Below the pieces are notes generated by a model. The model saw only the letters and a list, made by a program, of their open reading frames with translations. It made no database searches and was not told the origin of the DNA. The position numbers and the translations under genes are program-made. Source: Chrysoperla carnea (lineage: Eukaryota > Arthropoda > Insecta > Neuroptera > Chrysopidae). Taken from it: DNA of 64,000 nt. The stretch covers positions 6,297,501 through 6,361,500 of the forward strand of contig NC_058342.1 in the NCBI RefSeq assembly GCF_905475395.1. The letters run 5' to 3'. Of this stretch, positions 22,653 to 33,053 are shown piece by piece; the first letter of the stretch is position 1; each line of letters begins with the position of its first letter.

Positions 22653-23804
22653 CTATTTCCGAGCGAGAGCTAGTGCACGTATCTTTTCAATGTTTCGCTG
22701 CTTGATAGTGAGCAGGATACCCTTGTTTATTGTGTGGTGTTGGTGCCTGAGTTCACGCGCGAAGGCTCGCACCTTTGTGGTGAAAGGTTTACCAGCTTTC
22801 TGGTACTCTAACACACACTCGATACGTGATACCGTCTGTCGAAGAGGGGTCAACTTGGAGTCAAGTTGCTCTATACGCTTGCGTGTTTTCTCCTCGGCTG
22901 TCTCAGTAGACTTGGGGGCAGGAGAAAGAGCACACATTGCAGCATAGACTGAGCTATCGATTTCGAGTAGGCTACTTGTGTGATTTAGATGATTGTCGAC
23001 GATCTGGTTGATTAAAGCAAGGTCTTGTGCTTTGGCAAACGTTTTGCGGTACTTGGGACGTTTGCGTTTGGAAAGGTCATTATCGGTTTTGTACAGGATA
23101 TTTTGAAACCGTTCTTTAAGCTCTTCCAAACGAGTGTTTGGTGGCTCAGCAGAAAGGATCGGAGTTTCCTCTACGTTCGCTTCCGTGGTCGAAGTGAGTG
23201 GCGTGGCTGTTTCTGCCGTTAACACAGGTAGTGCTGGGATATCTTCGGGTATCAGAGGCGTAGGTGGTGAAGCCTTTAACACAGGTGGTGGTGGGGTATT
23301 TTGACATACCCGATCCTGTGTCTCAGTATCAGATCTCTCACTTTCTAATACTGGCTCATCCTGAGATATTCCATCCTGCGTCTCAGCGACTAATGTCTCA
23401 CGTGTAGAATGAACTACACCAATAGCAGCCGGCTCTATCTCATCACCTCGATTCACTTCCACTTGCGTAGTCCTGCATCGTTTCTCTTGTCCTGTTCGGG
23501 GTTTGTCAAATCCGGTTTTTTTGAGACGGGATACTTGATCGCGTAGATGTTGCGATTTCATATGGGAAAGTTCGGGATGCTTTTCGCACCAGAGGGTGTG
23601 CATCCTGCTCATATAGCCACGTCTCGATGGTTCACTCGCTTCGTAGCAAGTGAGCAGGTCAGCCTTAAGTGCCTTCGTCCATTGAAAGCGCTGAAGACGA
23701 CTGTTTTGTGTGCTCGCTCGACTTTCTTGAGAAGTGCCTTGAGATGGCTCTTCGTCGTAAGCGGCACGTCTAGTCTCCGGGACTAGCCTGGGATCCAAAG
23801 CCAA
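22653..23804 (-). pseudogene. Dong-like ORF of copy A, N-terminal part
   Basis: 383 codons run from ATG at 23,804 to a nonsense codon at 22,653. Residues about 38-95 form a Myb/SANT-like segment (FQWTKALKADLLTCYEASEP, then MHTLWCEKHPEL, then HLRDQVSRL) that aligns in spacing with residues 85-145 of the intact ORF at 38,397-42,665. A long acidic, Pro/Thr-rich linker follows (residues about 110-215), then a basic helical region before RT. Copy C reads through the position where this copy stops. Expected role: target DNA and RNA binding. Confidence 0.75.
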
Positions 23805-24048
23805 ATTTGATTGCTCTCCCTCATATCCGTGAGAGCTACCCCCTGGGTACTGGGTCGACTACTACCCGCCTGAGGATCGAAAAATCTGCTTCTCAAATTT
23901 GACTTTTTTTGGATTTGACTCATTTAGCTCCGCTGAGTCAGCACGGACCCACCTCGTTAGCCCATCACTTTGAGCGGAATTGATGGTTACCGGGTATGGC
24001 ACGTGTCCTAGTGTAAGGCTCGGACGTGAGGTTAGGGATTGCCTGCCC

Positions 24049-24050
<2 letters not shown>

Positions 24051-24083
<33 letters not shown>
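24051..24083. repeat. ATT microsatellite between Dong-like copies A and B
   Basis: A clean ATT repeat of about 33 bp separates the 5-prime end of copy A from the 3-prime end of copy B. It is the expected target sequence of R4/Dong elements and shows that the two copies are in tandem, in the same orientation. Confidence 0.9.
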
Positions 24084-25237
24084 TAAAATTTGAAATTAAC
24101 GAATTCATGCCTGCCAAGGAGGGAGAGCGGATACAAGATTTACACCCCAGAGCCTCCCATCTCCTTGAGAGACATAAATCTTCACAAGGCAGCTACATCT
24201 TTTGAAGAAAGTTCACTGACTTGTGGCCGTGTAGTCTGTACGTCCGTCAGTCCACGCGACGTCCGTTGGTCCGTCTGTCTTCCGAGTCGGGGATACGTAA
24301 GTCTGTCTGATGTCCTGGTCAAGCAGGCTCCGTCCCTGCACCGCAGCGATGAGGAACCTACTAAAAAATAGAAAATGAAAAAGAAAAAAAAAGAAACTTC
24401 AAGAGCTGTTACTTGAAGACAGTCTGATGCGATCTCAATGTACGAAGGGTGCCTATAATGACAGCCTTCTGCATAGAAGAGATAAGGTGACGAAGATGAG
24501 ACCTGCAGACCGGAATTTGAGATAGATTCTTCTCGAGAGTGGGACGAATTCCGCCTAGGCAACCGATAATGAGTACAACCATTTTGACTGAGTAGCCAGA
24601 GTGTAGATGTCGTAGTTCTTGTAAGAGATCAAGATATTTATTCCGTTTTTGCTCCTCCTTCGTGACTATGTTCGTTTCTGCAGGCGCAGAGAACTCGATG
24701 ACGTACATAGTCTTAGATGAGATATCCTGGAGCACTTTATCAGGCTTAGTAGCAGAGAGCTGCCTGGTAGTTGGGAACGAGAAATTCCAGAAGATAATGC
24801 ATTTCTCGTTCTTGACGACGGACTGGATCTCGCCTGGAGCATATGGTAGGACTGGCGTAGGGTCGGTCCACTTCATACTTGTGTCTCAAGAAGTAGTACA
24901 GCACGCGGAGGGCAGCGTTATGGCGATGTATGTAGGTGTTCGTGGCATAAGAAAGACATGCCGAGATGAGGTGCATCAGCGTCTCCGGCTGAGATTTGCA
25001 CGCTCTGCACATAGTGGTGGAGACTGCTTGCTTACATACATACTTTTGGTGAGTTAGCGTCGCTATCACACCATCTTGGGCAGCGATGATAAAGCCTTCT
25101 GTTTCGGGCTTGAGTCCAGCTGATCGGAGAAAAGAGAATGTAAGATCAACGGAAAGACTACAGGTGTCTAGATGACGGTAGAACATTCCCTGATGTTCAC
25201 GATTCCGATGATCTTCGAAGAGGGAGCGTATTTCAGC
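24084..25237 (-). mobile_element. R4/Dong-like copy B: 3-prime part only
   Basis: The intact 3-prime end adjoins the ATT tract. Sequence runs on the minus strand from within the region just after RT (ends at GCGTATTTCAGC) through the CCHC segment (about 25,000) and the restriction-like endonuclease (24,876-24,409: KPDKVLQDISSKTMYVIEF) to the 3-prime UTR. There is a 4-bp insertion near 24,865 that shifts frame. At 25,237 Dong sequence stops and mitochondrial sequence begins. Copy C on the far side of the NUMT supplies the missing 5-prime part, with a roughly 500-bp overlap. Confidence 0.85.
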
Positions 25238-25261
25238 AAGGAGCTTTAAATTGAGTTAATT

Positions 25262-25327
25262 AGGATAATAGTTAATTATAACATTTAGGTTGCATCTAAA
25301 AAGTATTGATTTATTCAATTTATCTTA
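25262..25327 (+). tRNA. trnA: NUMT tRNA-Ala (TGC)
   Basis: Matches insect mitochondrial tRNA-Ala with anticodon TGC at 25,291-25,293 and an AGGATAA/TTATCTT-type acceptor stem. Nuclear copy, presumed not expressed. Confidence 0.85.
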
Positions 25328-25328
25328 T

Positions 25329-25388
25329 AAGTATAAAGCGATTTATTGCAATTAGTTTCGACCTAATTTTAGATATATAATATCCTTA
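25329..25388 (+). tRNA. trnR: NUMT tRNA-Arg (TCG)
   Basis: Contains the conserved insect core AAGCGATTTATTGCAATTAG, anticodon TCG at 25,358-25,360, followed by ACCTAATTTTAG. It lies in the expected place after tRNA-Ala. Nuclear copy. Confidence 0.8.
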
Positions 25389-25391
25389 CTT

Positions 25392-25457
25392 TTAATTGAA
25401 GCCAAAATAGAGGCATATCACTGTTAATGATATAATTGAATTTATTATTCCAATTAA
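25392..25457 (+). tRNA. trnN: NUMT tRNA-Asn (GTT)
   Basis: TTAATTGAAGCC start, GAGGCATATCACTGTTAATG anticodon arm with GTT at 25,423-25,425, and a CCAATTAA end. It is well preserved. Confidence 0.85.
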
Positions 25458-25458
25458 A

Positions 25459-25525
25459 GAAATATGTTGATCAAGAAAAAGCTGCTAACTTTTATCTTTA
25501 GTGGTTTAATTCCGTTATTATTTCT
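25459..25525 (+). tRNA. trnS1: NUMT tRNA-Ser(AGN) (GCT)
   Basis: GAAATATGTTGATCAAG start and AGCTGCTAACT anticodon region with GCT at 25,484-25,486. It lacks a normal D-arm, as usual for this mitochondrial tRNA. Confidence 0.82.
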
Positions 25526-25528
25526 AAA

Positions 25529-25595
25529 GTTTATATAGTTTAATTAAAACATTATATTTTCAATGTAAAAATAAAATTTTATATTTTTTTAAATA
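25529..25595 (+). tRNA. trnE: NUMT tRNA-Glu (TTC)
   Basis: GTTTATATAGTTTAA start and ACATTATATTTTCAATGTAA anticodon arm with TTC at 25,559-25,561. It lies in the expected place after tRNA-Ser(AGN). Confidence 0.82.
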
Positions 25596-25660
25596 TTTAA
25601 AGATAAAAATTATCTCCTTAACAGCTTCAATGTTATGCTCTAATATAAGCTATTTAAATA
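25596..25660 (-). tRNA. trnF: NUMT tRNA-Phe (GAA)
   Basis: On the minus strand: ATTTAAATAGCTTATATTAG start and GCATAACATTGAAGCTGTTA anticodon arm with GAA (complement of 25,626-25,628). It precedes nad5 on the minus strand, as in other insects. Confidence 0.82.
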
Positions 25661-25665
25661 TAAAA

Positions 25666-27189
25666 TAAATAAAATAATAATTAAAATTCATAATACAAAT
25701 ATTATTAAATGAATTTTTAAATCATTTTTATAAATAACATATATTAATTTAGTTCTATTTATTATTCAATTATATAATGATTGACCTCCAAAATATTCAT
25801 TTCAACCTTGATCAATTGTTTTAACAATTTTATAACCAATTTTTAAACTATAATAATTTACACCAATAGTTCTTATTGTAGGTATATATCATAAATTACC
25901 TACAAAATTCAAAATATAATAATTATTTATTATAATTAAATTTCATCTAATTTTATATTGATATAATTCATAACCTAAATAAGCACCTAAAATACTTACT
26001 AATAAAGCTAAAATTTTCAACTCTAAAGGTAAACAAATTATTACAGGAGTATTTAAAATTAATCATCTTAATTTTGATCCTCCTATAATAGCTAAAAATA
26101 ATATACCTAATATACCCTTTAATATAACTCAATATTCATCTCTAACTGAATTTAAACTACTAAAATTAAAATCACCTCTTATAGTAAAATAAATTAAACG
26201 AAAAGTATAACAAACTGTTAATCCTGTAGATAATAAATATTAAAATATTAAAAATTGATAAAGTAGCCAATTCTAAAATTAAATCCTTTGAATAAAAACC
26301 TGCTAAAAATGGTATCCCACATAAAGCTAAATTAGCAACATTTATACAAGAAATAGTTAAAGGTATACAAGTAAATAAACCTCTTATTAAACGAATATCT
26401 TGATTATTTTTTATATTATGAATTACTGAACCTGCACACATAAATAATAAAGCCTTAAATAAAGCATGAGTTAATAAATGAAAAAATGCTATTTTTGGAT
26501 ACCCTATTGATAAAATTCTTATTATTAAACCTAATTGTCTTAAAGTAGATAAAGCAGTAATCTTTTTTAAATCAAATTTAAAATTAGCACCTAAACCAGC
26601 TATAAATATAGTTAATACAGAAATAAATAATAATAATTTTGACAAATAAGTATTAACAAATAAACTATTAAAACGAATTAATAAATAAACACCAGCTGTA
26701 ACAAATGTAGAAGAATGTACTAAAGCTGAAAAAGGTGTTGGAGCAGCTATAGCAGCTGGTAATCAAGAAGAAAAAGGAATCTGAGCACTTTTTGTTATAG
26801 CTGCTAATATTACTATATAAGAAATGAATTGTATTTCCAAATCATTTTTTATACTTTCTAAATAAAAAATATAATTTCATGAACCATAATTTAATATTCA
26901 AGCAATTGCTATTAATAAAGCTACATCACCAATCCGATTTGATATTGCTGTTAATATACCAGCACTATAAGATTTGACATTTTGATAATAAATAACCAAA
27001 CAATAAGAAACTAAACCTAATCCGTCTCAACCTAATAAAATTCTAATTAAATTAGGAGAAATAATTAAAAACATTATAGATAAAACAAATATTAAAACCA
27101 ATATAATAAATCGATTTAAATTTTCATCTCCATGTATATATTCATCTCTATAAAAAATTACTATAGATGAAATAAATAATACAAACCTT
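25666..27189 (-). pseudogene. nad5: NUMT nad5, main part
   Basis: The minus strand encodes NADH dehydrogenase subunit 5. The segment at 26,645-26,172 reads as proton-pumping core sequence: LLLFISVLTIFIAGLGANFKFDLKK, then ALSTLRQLG, FFHLLTHALFKALLFMCAG and ALCGIPFLAGFYSKDLI. Near the 5-prime end, at 27,170-27,050, is IVIFYRDEYIHGDENLNRFI. The gene continues beyond the LINE at 29,481. The reading frame is open over long stretches even under the standard code, so decay is modest. The 3-prime third (25,670-26,170) is more AT-rich and less clear. Confidence 0.85.
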
Positions 27190-29480
27190 CCCAGCACTGG
27201 GGGGTGCTGCACTTTGCTGTAGTACTCAACAGAGGAGAAGCCAACTCCTACTGGGCGGGTCCCCGGGTGGCGGATAGGGGAATGCTCATCGGTTGGCACT
27301 ACTGCACCGATGGGTAAGGAGCTTGCTCCTCCCGGACCAAATTATTTTGTGCGTGGGGAAGGAAAACCCCTCCAAACCAAAAATGTAATTTTTAATGCAA
27401 GACAACGAGAAAATTATTAAATCTACGGTGCAGGGGATCGGATCCCCAGTACCGGTCGGTGTTACAGGTGGAACACTTTGCCTGTCCCGTCCGAAACCAG
27501 GCGAGAAGTGTTCGGAGATGGATCCCACGTTACGAGCCCCGAGCGGCGTCTCGGTTGGTTCTGAAACGTCGGGGGGACCAAATCCCCTTAGAAAAAAAAG
27601 GTGTAAGGGTGGTAAACCAATGCCATTGGCTGCCCCCGAAGGAATAACGAAGAACTCCAAGAGGTTCTTCGTTGTGAAGAAGATGGAAGGGTCCTTCGAG
27701 AAATCGAGTCCCTTCTGTTTAGCAAGGGTGGTCTATGAGTCGGCTGGACGTGTTAAAAGCGTCCAGAAGATGCGTGGCGACCTCCTTATAGAGGTTCATT
27801 CTGCCAAACAGGCAGAAAAATTATTAACGATTCCAAGGTTGGGAGACGATGAGGTGAACATCACACCTCATCCCACCTTGAACTACAGCAAAGGGGTTGT
27901 GCACTGCAGTGATCTCCTCAACTGTGCAATTGAGGAGATCAAGAAGGAGTTGGGTCCGCAAGGTATCATTGCGGCCCAACGAATTAAGTGGAGAAGGGGA
28001 GGAGCACTGGTGGAATCACCAAAGTTAATCTTAACTTTCGATCGAACCAGTCTTCCTTCCCACATCGATGTTGGAATCCATCTACGTGTTCCGGTCCATC
28101 TTTATGTACCGGAACCGCTGCGTTGCTTTCGATGCCAAGAATATGGACACCTTGCATCGAAATGTAATAAAAAAGAAATTTGTGTGTGTGGTAAGCTGCC
28201 ACACAAAGGCAGTTCATGCGTCCAACCTTTCAAGTGTGTGCACTGTAAAGGTGCACACACGGCTCGTAACAAAAATTGTCCGACCTACAAGCAGGAGGTC
28301 GCTATTCAGAAGGTCAAGGTTCAAGATGGGCTTGCATATCCAGAGGCACGTCGCCGGGTGGTTGGTTCGGGTGGAAGCAACGCCGGCGTATCATACGCCA
28401 GCGCTGCGGCCACTGTTCGGCCAGCTACTGCGCTGTCAAAGGATATGGAGGCTCTGATTGCCAAAGTGGTGAAAACACATTTCTCAGCACAAGTGCGCGG
28501 ACACGCAACCCCTGTTGCAGGTGAAGCTGTAACAGGAAAAAAGAAGGGACGTCAGCAACAACAGCGGCCGCCCCACGGAAGGACGGCGACACAAGGTGTC
28601 CCGAAGAACGATAAAAAATTGGAGCAAGAGGGGATAGTGAAGACTCTTACAACTACACCAGAGGGTCCCAAAATATCTATCTCCCAAAAAAGGAAAATGA
28701 GCGAAATGCAGACCAAGAAGGAGTTGGTTCCGGTCGTGGAGCGACTGAAATTACCAGCATCTCCTGAAAGGTCTGCAAAACAGCAGAAAATTTCTAGGTC
28801 GGTTTCTCTCGGGGATGTGAGCACTTCGAGCGATCGTGAGATGGCCGCGTCACCGAGTAGCGTATCAACTGGCTGTTCATTCAACGTCCAGCCAGTTGCT
28901 ACAATGTCAAGTTCGAAGCCGACAGCTATCGCTGTTGGATCATTCTCGTTCGACCAGTTACAGTGCTTGCTGGATCCGGATAGTGTTTGCCTACCCACGG
29001 ATTACACGTGGGACATGCAATATCTGGAACTAGTAAGCACTTTTGGTACAATCCTGGAATCAGGACTCGTCAGGGGAAAGTATGCTAGGTCGAGGGACGA
29101 AATCGATAGATTATCCGACACCAGGCTGTTGAATTACATCGATAAGTTCTCGGCCTACATTAAGGAGTACCTGCACATCGATGACGATTACATAATGTCC
29201 GTCAAGCCAAGGCTTAGACCCAGGCCAGAAACGAAACATTAATTTGGTTTTGTGTTCTCCAATGAAGAAAAGAAAAAAGAAGGAAAAAGGAAGAAAAAGA
29301 GAAAAAGGAAAAAGAAAGAAGAAGGAAAGTGTTTGAATTTGAGTTGCGTTTATTGTTTTTGTGATGTCAATTCCTGTTTAAAAAATTTTATTCTGTTTTA
29401 TTTGTTATTTGCCGCGTACCTGTGGACGGGCTGCTAATGATCTTAGCAATCGATGCGGCCCTAAAACCTTAGAAAAAAAA
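27190..29480 (+). mobile_element. ORF1-only non-LTR element inserted in nad5 NUMT
   Basis: The element begins with a GC-rich leader (CCCAGCACTGGGGGGTGC) and ends with a purine-rich, A-tailed 3-prime UTR of about 240 bp finishing in a run of nine to ten A. It is flanked by a 12-bp target duplication, AATACAAACCTT at 27,178-27,189 and AATACAAATCTT at 29,481-29,492, with one mismatch. The only coding content is ORF1 (27,395-29,242). No endonuclease or reverse transcriptase is present, so it is non-autonomous and must have been mobilised in trans. The layout resembles mammalian HAL1 or Drosophila HeT-A only in having a gag-like ORF alone. Confidence 0.85.
27395..29242 (+). CDS. Gag-like ORF1 protein of a non-LTR retrotransposon
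   Basis: An uninterrupted 615-codon ORF, the second-longest intact frame in the window. Residues about 90-238 have the double RRM-like region seen in I/R1/LOA-group ORF1 proteins (KRFFVVKKM, then VHCSDLLNCAIEEIKKELG, then SPKLILTFDR). Three zinc knuckles follow at about 244-257 (C-x2-C-x4-H-x4-C), 263-275 and 281-295 (C-x2-C-x3-H-x6-C). A basic Gln/Lys-rich segment lies at about 380-415, and a unique C-terminal region (LLDPDSVCLPTDYTWDMQY) at about 525-560. Expected role: binds element RNA and forms the transposition particle. The start used is the first ATG; ATG at codon 42 is also possible. ORF2 is missing entirely. Confidence 0.85.
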   Translation: MQDNEKIIKSTVQGIGSPVPVGVTGGTLCLSRPKPGEKCSEMDPTLRAPSGVSVGSETSGGPNPLRKKRCKGGKPMPLAAPEGITKNSKRFFVVKKMEGSFEKSSPFCLARVVYESAGRVKSVQKMRGDLLIEVHSAKQAEKLLTIPRLGDDEVNITPHPTLNYSKGVVHCSDLLNCAIEEIKKELGPQGIIAAQRIKWRRGGALVESPKLILTFDRTSLPSHIDVGIHLRVPVHLYVPEPLRCFRCQEYGHLASKCNKKEICVCGKLPHKGSSCVQPFKCVHCKGAHTARNKNCPTYKQEVAIQKVKVQDGLAYPEARRRVVGSGGSNAGVSYASAAATVRPATALSKDMEALIAKVVKTHFSAQVRGHATPVAGEAVTGKKKGRQQQQRPPHGRTATQGVPKNDKKLEQEGIVKTLTTTPEGPKISISQKRKMSEMQTKKELVPVVERLKLPASPERSAKQQKISRSVSLGDVSTSSDREMAASPSSVSTGCSFNVQPVATMSSSKPTAIAVGSFSFDQLQCLLDPDSVCLPTDYTWDMQYLELVSTFGTILESGLVRGKYARSRDEIDRLSDTRLLNYIDKFSAYIKEYLHIDDDYIMSVKPRLRPRPETKH

Positions 29481-29600
29481 AATACAAATCTTATAAATAA
29501 TAAAGATATTCAATCTAACAAAATAGATATAATAATACTTATAGAATTTAAACTTAATAATTCAGAAAAAATTAAACAAATAGATAAATGAATTATTTAA
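29481..29600 (-). pseudogene. nad5: NUMT nad5, 5-prime end beyond the LINE
   Basis: The remaining N-terminal codons of nad5 on the minus strand, separated from the main part by the LINE insertion and starting at its downstream target duplication. It is highly AT-rich and is placed by position between the LINE and tRNA-His. The exact start codon cannot be fixed. Confidence 0.65.
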
Positions 29601-29608
29601 AATGAATT

Positions 29609-29662
29609 AATCATATCTTTGACACCACATATCAATATTTTTATAAACTATTTAAATTTATA
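29609..29662 (-). tRNA. trnH: NUMT tRNA-His (GTG)
   Basis: The minus strand reads TTTAAATAGTTTATAAAAAT, then ATTGATATGTGGTGTC with anticodon GTG (complement of 29,626-29,628), then AAAGATATGA. It sits between nad5 and nad4, as in the ancestral order. Confidence 0.8.
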
Positions 29663-29664
29663 AT

Positions 29665-30976
29665 CATAATATACATAAGTCTCTTTTTATAATTAATATA
29701 TTTAAAGAAATTCAATGTAATATTAATAATAAATATTCTCGTAAAGTACCATTTGAACTTCTATATAACCCTGAATATAAATCTCCATTTTGTCTATAAG
29801 AATATAAATATAAAGTATACGCAGCACTAAAAAATGATAATAATCTTAATCAAATTATAGTTAATCAAGATCAACTAATTATTCTATTTAATAATCTAAT
29901 TTCACCTAATAAATTTAAAGATGGAGGAGCAGCTATATTCGAAGATATTAATAAAAATCATCATAAACATATACTTGGTATAAAATTTATTATTCCCTTA
30001 TTAATAAATAAACTACGACTACCTGTACGTTCATAACTTATATTTGCTAAACAAAATATTCCAGAAGAACATAAACCATGAGCAATTATTAAAGTATAAG
30101 AACCACTAAAACCTCAATAATTTATAGTCATAATTCCTCCAATAACTATTCTTATATGAGAAACAGATGAATAAGCAATTAAAGACTTTAAATCAACTTG
30201 TCGTAAACATAATAAACTTACTAAAAATCCACCTAATAAACTTAATGTTAATCATCAATAATTAAATTTTAAACCAATTGCTATAATTAAATTATAAATA
30301 CGTAATATACCATAACCACCTTATTTTAATATAATTCCCGCTAAAATTATTGAACCTGAAATTGGAGCTTCTACATGAGCCTTAGGTAATCATAAATGAA
30401 CTAAAAATATAGGTATTTTTACTAAAAATGCTAATAATAAAGATAAATATAAAAAATAATTATTATAATTATTATTTAATAAAATAGATAAACTATTTTC
30501 ATTGTTATAAATATAAAAAATTCCTACTAATATAGGTAACGAAGCTAATAAAGTATAAAATAATAGATAAACACCAGCCTGTAAACGCTCAGGTTGACAT
30601 CCCCAACCAATAATTAAAAATAAAGTTGGAATTAAACTTCCTTCAAAATATAAATAAAAATAAAAGTTAAGTATAACATAATTAATAAAATTAATAAATT
30701 AAAAATAAAAAAATTTTTTCTATAATCAAAACGATTAATAGATTCACTAGCAGTTAATATTAAAGTACAAATTCATAATCTTAACAAAATTAATCCATAA
30801 GATAATAAATCCATTCCTATAAAATAACTTAAATTTATAAATATATATGAATTAACAATTAAGAATATAAAAATAAATCTAATTAAAAATAAATATAATT
30901 GAACCAATCAATATATTGAATTAATAAAACTTATTGGGATTAATATTAATATTATAAATAATATTTTTAACATTCT
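29665..30976 (-). pseudogene. nad4: NUMT nad4
   Basis: Minus-strand NADH dehydrogenase subunit 4. The start near 30,976 reads [18 protein letters not shown]. The C-terminal part near 29,730-29,850 reads [14 protein letters not shown], then [19 protein letters not shown] and HWIPLNI. It overlaps nad4L by a few bases at 30,967, as in functional mtDNA. I did not trace every codon, and single-base errors in the T-rich interior (for example near 30,670-30,710) are likely. Confidence 0.82.
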
Positions 30977-31255
30977 AAAACATTAAAAGCTTGAAAATAA
31001 TCATTACCATGAGTAAGAATTATTTTAACTAAAATAGATAAACCTAAAGCTCCTTCACAAACACTAAATACCAAAAAAATTATAGTAAAATAATATTCAT
31101 AATTATAATTTATATATATTAAGAATAATAAATCAAATAATCTTAACACAATAAATTCTAATCTCAATAAAGTAGATAATAAATGTTTTCGTTTTAGCAC
31201 ATATACTACAATATTCCAGATATAAATATTAATATTGATAAAAATAAATTAACAT
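30967..31255 (-). pseudogene. nad4L: NUMT nad4L
   Basis: The minus strand carries the typical [17 protein letters not shown] block, [16 protein letters not shown] and [14 protein letters not shown], the conserved end of subunit 4L. The 77-codon C-terminal frame is open. The N-terminal part (31,200-31,255) is less clear. It abuts tRNA-Thr. Confidence 0.85.
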
Positions 31256-31267
31256 AATTAAACATTA

Positions 31268-31331
31268 GTTTTAATAGTTTAACAAAAACATAGGTTTTGT
31301 AAACCTAAAATAAGAATATTCTTTTAAAACT
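31268..31331 (+). tRNA. trnT: NUMT tRNA-Thr (TGT)
   Basis: GTTTTAATAGTTTAA start, GGTTTTGTAAACC anticodon arm with TGT at 31,298-31,300, and a TTTTAAAACT end. The acceptor stem GTTTTAA/TTAAAAC is intact. Confidence 0.88.
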
Positions 31332-31332
31332 T

Positions 31333-31397
31333 CAGAGAAAAAATTATTATTTTATCTATAATCTCCAAAATTATTATTTTTATTAAACTATTCTCTG
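31333..31397 (-). tRNA. trnP: NUMT tRNA-Pro (TGG)
   Basis: On the minus strand: CAGAGAATAGTTTAA start, TTTTGGAGATT anticodon region with TGG, and a TTTCTCTG end. The acceptor pairing CAGAGAA/TTCTCTG is intact. Confidence 0.88.
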
Positions 31398-31399
31398 TA

Positions 31400-31847
31400 T
31401 TAATCAATTCATTATTTTATTTAGAATTATTTTTTCATTAAATTTTATTCAAACTAAACATCCTTTAGCTATAGGATTAAATTTATTCAAACAATTTTAA
31501 TTAGTTTACTATGTGGATTTATATCATATACTTATTGATATAGTTATGTATTATTCTAAACTATACTTGGAGGTATATTAGTTTTATTCTTCTATGTTAC
31601 TAGTCTAGCTAGAAATGAATTATTTTCTTTTAATATATTATGTTTATTATTAATAATTAGTTTTACTATGATTATATCAATTATTTTAATTTTTAATGAT
31701 AAATTTATTTGATTAATTTCAAATTTAGAAACAGTTAATTTTAATTTAATTAATAATATAGAAAATGAAAACAATTTAATTAAATTATATAATAATCCTA
31801 CTATAAATGTAACATTATTAATAATTATTTATTTATTTTTAACATAA
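31400..31847 (+). pseudogene. nad6: NUMT nad6
   Basis: Plus strand between tRNA-Pro and cob. Recognisable blocks are TKHPLAMGLNL, LLCGFISYTYWYS and GGMLVLFFYVTSLA, ending ...TLLMIIYLFLT and TAA near 31,845. Indels shift the frame near 31,480. About 50 bp separate it from the cob start, where native genes nearly touch; that spacer contains a partial repeat of the ACCTTTACGT motif at the cob start. Confidence 0.8.
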
Positions 31848-31902
31848 TTATTGTAGTTAAAATTACAGATATTAATTATGGACCTTTACGTCAATCTTAC
31901 TA

Positions 31903-33053
31903 ATGAATCAACCTTTACGTATTAAACACCCTTTATTTAAAATTGAAAACAATGCATTAATTGATTTACCTGCTCCTTCTAATATTTCATTATGATGAAA
32001 TTTTGGTTCTTTACTAGGTTTATGCTTAGGTATTCAAATTTTAACAGGATTATTTTTAGCAATACATTACACTGCTAATATTGATTAAGCCTTTAATAGT
32101 GTAGTACATATTTGTCGAGATGTTAATTATGAATGATTATTACGAACCTTACATGCAAATGGAGCTAGTTTCTTCTTTATTTGTATTTATTTACATACAG
32201 GGCGAGGATTATATTATGGATCATATTTATATACTCATCACATGATTAGTAGGAGTAATTATTTTATTCTTAGAAATAGGAACAGCTTTTATAGGATATG
32301 TTTTACCTTGAGGTCAATTATCTTTTTGAGGGGCTACTGTTATTACTAATCTATTATCAGCTATTCCTTATTTAGGAACAATATTAGTTCAATGATTATG
32401 AGGAGGTTTTGCTGTAGATAATGCTACATTAACTCGATTTTTTACTATTCATTTCTTATTACCTTTTGTAATTGCTGCTATAGTAATAATTCATTTATTA
32501 TTTCTACATCAAACAGGATCTAATAACCCTTTAAGTACTAATAGAAATTTTGATAAAATTCCATTCCATCCTTATTTTTCTTTTAAAGATGTAGTAGGAA
32601 TAATTATTATATTAATAAGCTTATTATTTATTACTTTAAATTCACCTTATATATTAGGAGATCCAGATAATTGCATTCCAGCTAATCCATTAGTGACTCC
32701 TGTTCATATGATATTTGAACCTGAATGATATTTCTTATTTGCATATGCAATTTTACGATCTATTCCTAATAAATTAGGAAGAGTAATTGCATTAGCATTA
32801 TCAATTGCAATTTTAATAATTTTACATTTTGTTTTATAGGATTACAAGTAATTTTCAAGGATTACAATTTTATACTATTAATCAAATTTTATTTTGATCT
32901 ATAGTAGCTATTGTAATTTTATTAACTTGAATTGGAGCACGACCAGTTGAAGACCCTTATATTTTAATTGGACAAATTTTAACTGTTTCATATTTCTTTT
33001 ATTTCCTAATTAATCCTATTGTTCATAAAATTTGAGATAACTTAATTTATTAA
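31903..33053 (+). pseudogene. cob: NUMT cob (cytochrome b)
   Basis: The start is [20 protein letters not shown]. The full set of cytochrome b landmarks follows: [60 protein letters not shown], a frame running to [28 protein letters not shown] and [19 protein letters not shown]. An in-frame TAA occurs near 32,086 (ANID-stop-AFNSV). Frameshifts lie near 32,240 and 32,840, and a local repeat of AGGATTACAA sits at the second. The haem-ligand region around LLRTLHANG is preserved. Length is essentially native. Confidence 0.92.

Larger units (their letters stand above)
20501..24050 (-). mobile_element. R4/Dong-like non-LTR retrotransposon, copy A (defective)
   Basis: The 5-prime end (minus strand GGGCAGGCAATCCC) adjoins ATT tract at 24,051 and the 3-prime end adjoins ATT tract at 20,500. 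A single-ORF layout is recognisable: Myb-like N-terminal region, RT, CCHC, restriction-like endonuclease. Defects are a TAG at 22,653-22,655, frameshifts in RT, a deletion of roughly 760 bp at about 21,735 that removes the RT catalytic YMDD-type block and thumb, and a frameshift within the endonuclease near 21,200. Coding sequence is markedly richer in GC than the surrounding DNA. Confidence 0.85.

Noticed and set aside
22618-23786. Plus-strand frames opposite copy A, and the equivalents at 36.8-37.9 kb
   Set aside because: They are antisense shadows of the Dong-like ORF and recur in both copies for that reason alone.
27459-28998. Alternative frames inside the ORF1-only LINE
   Set aside because: The 615-codon frame contains three zinc knuckles in order; the others are shadows.
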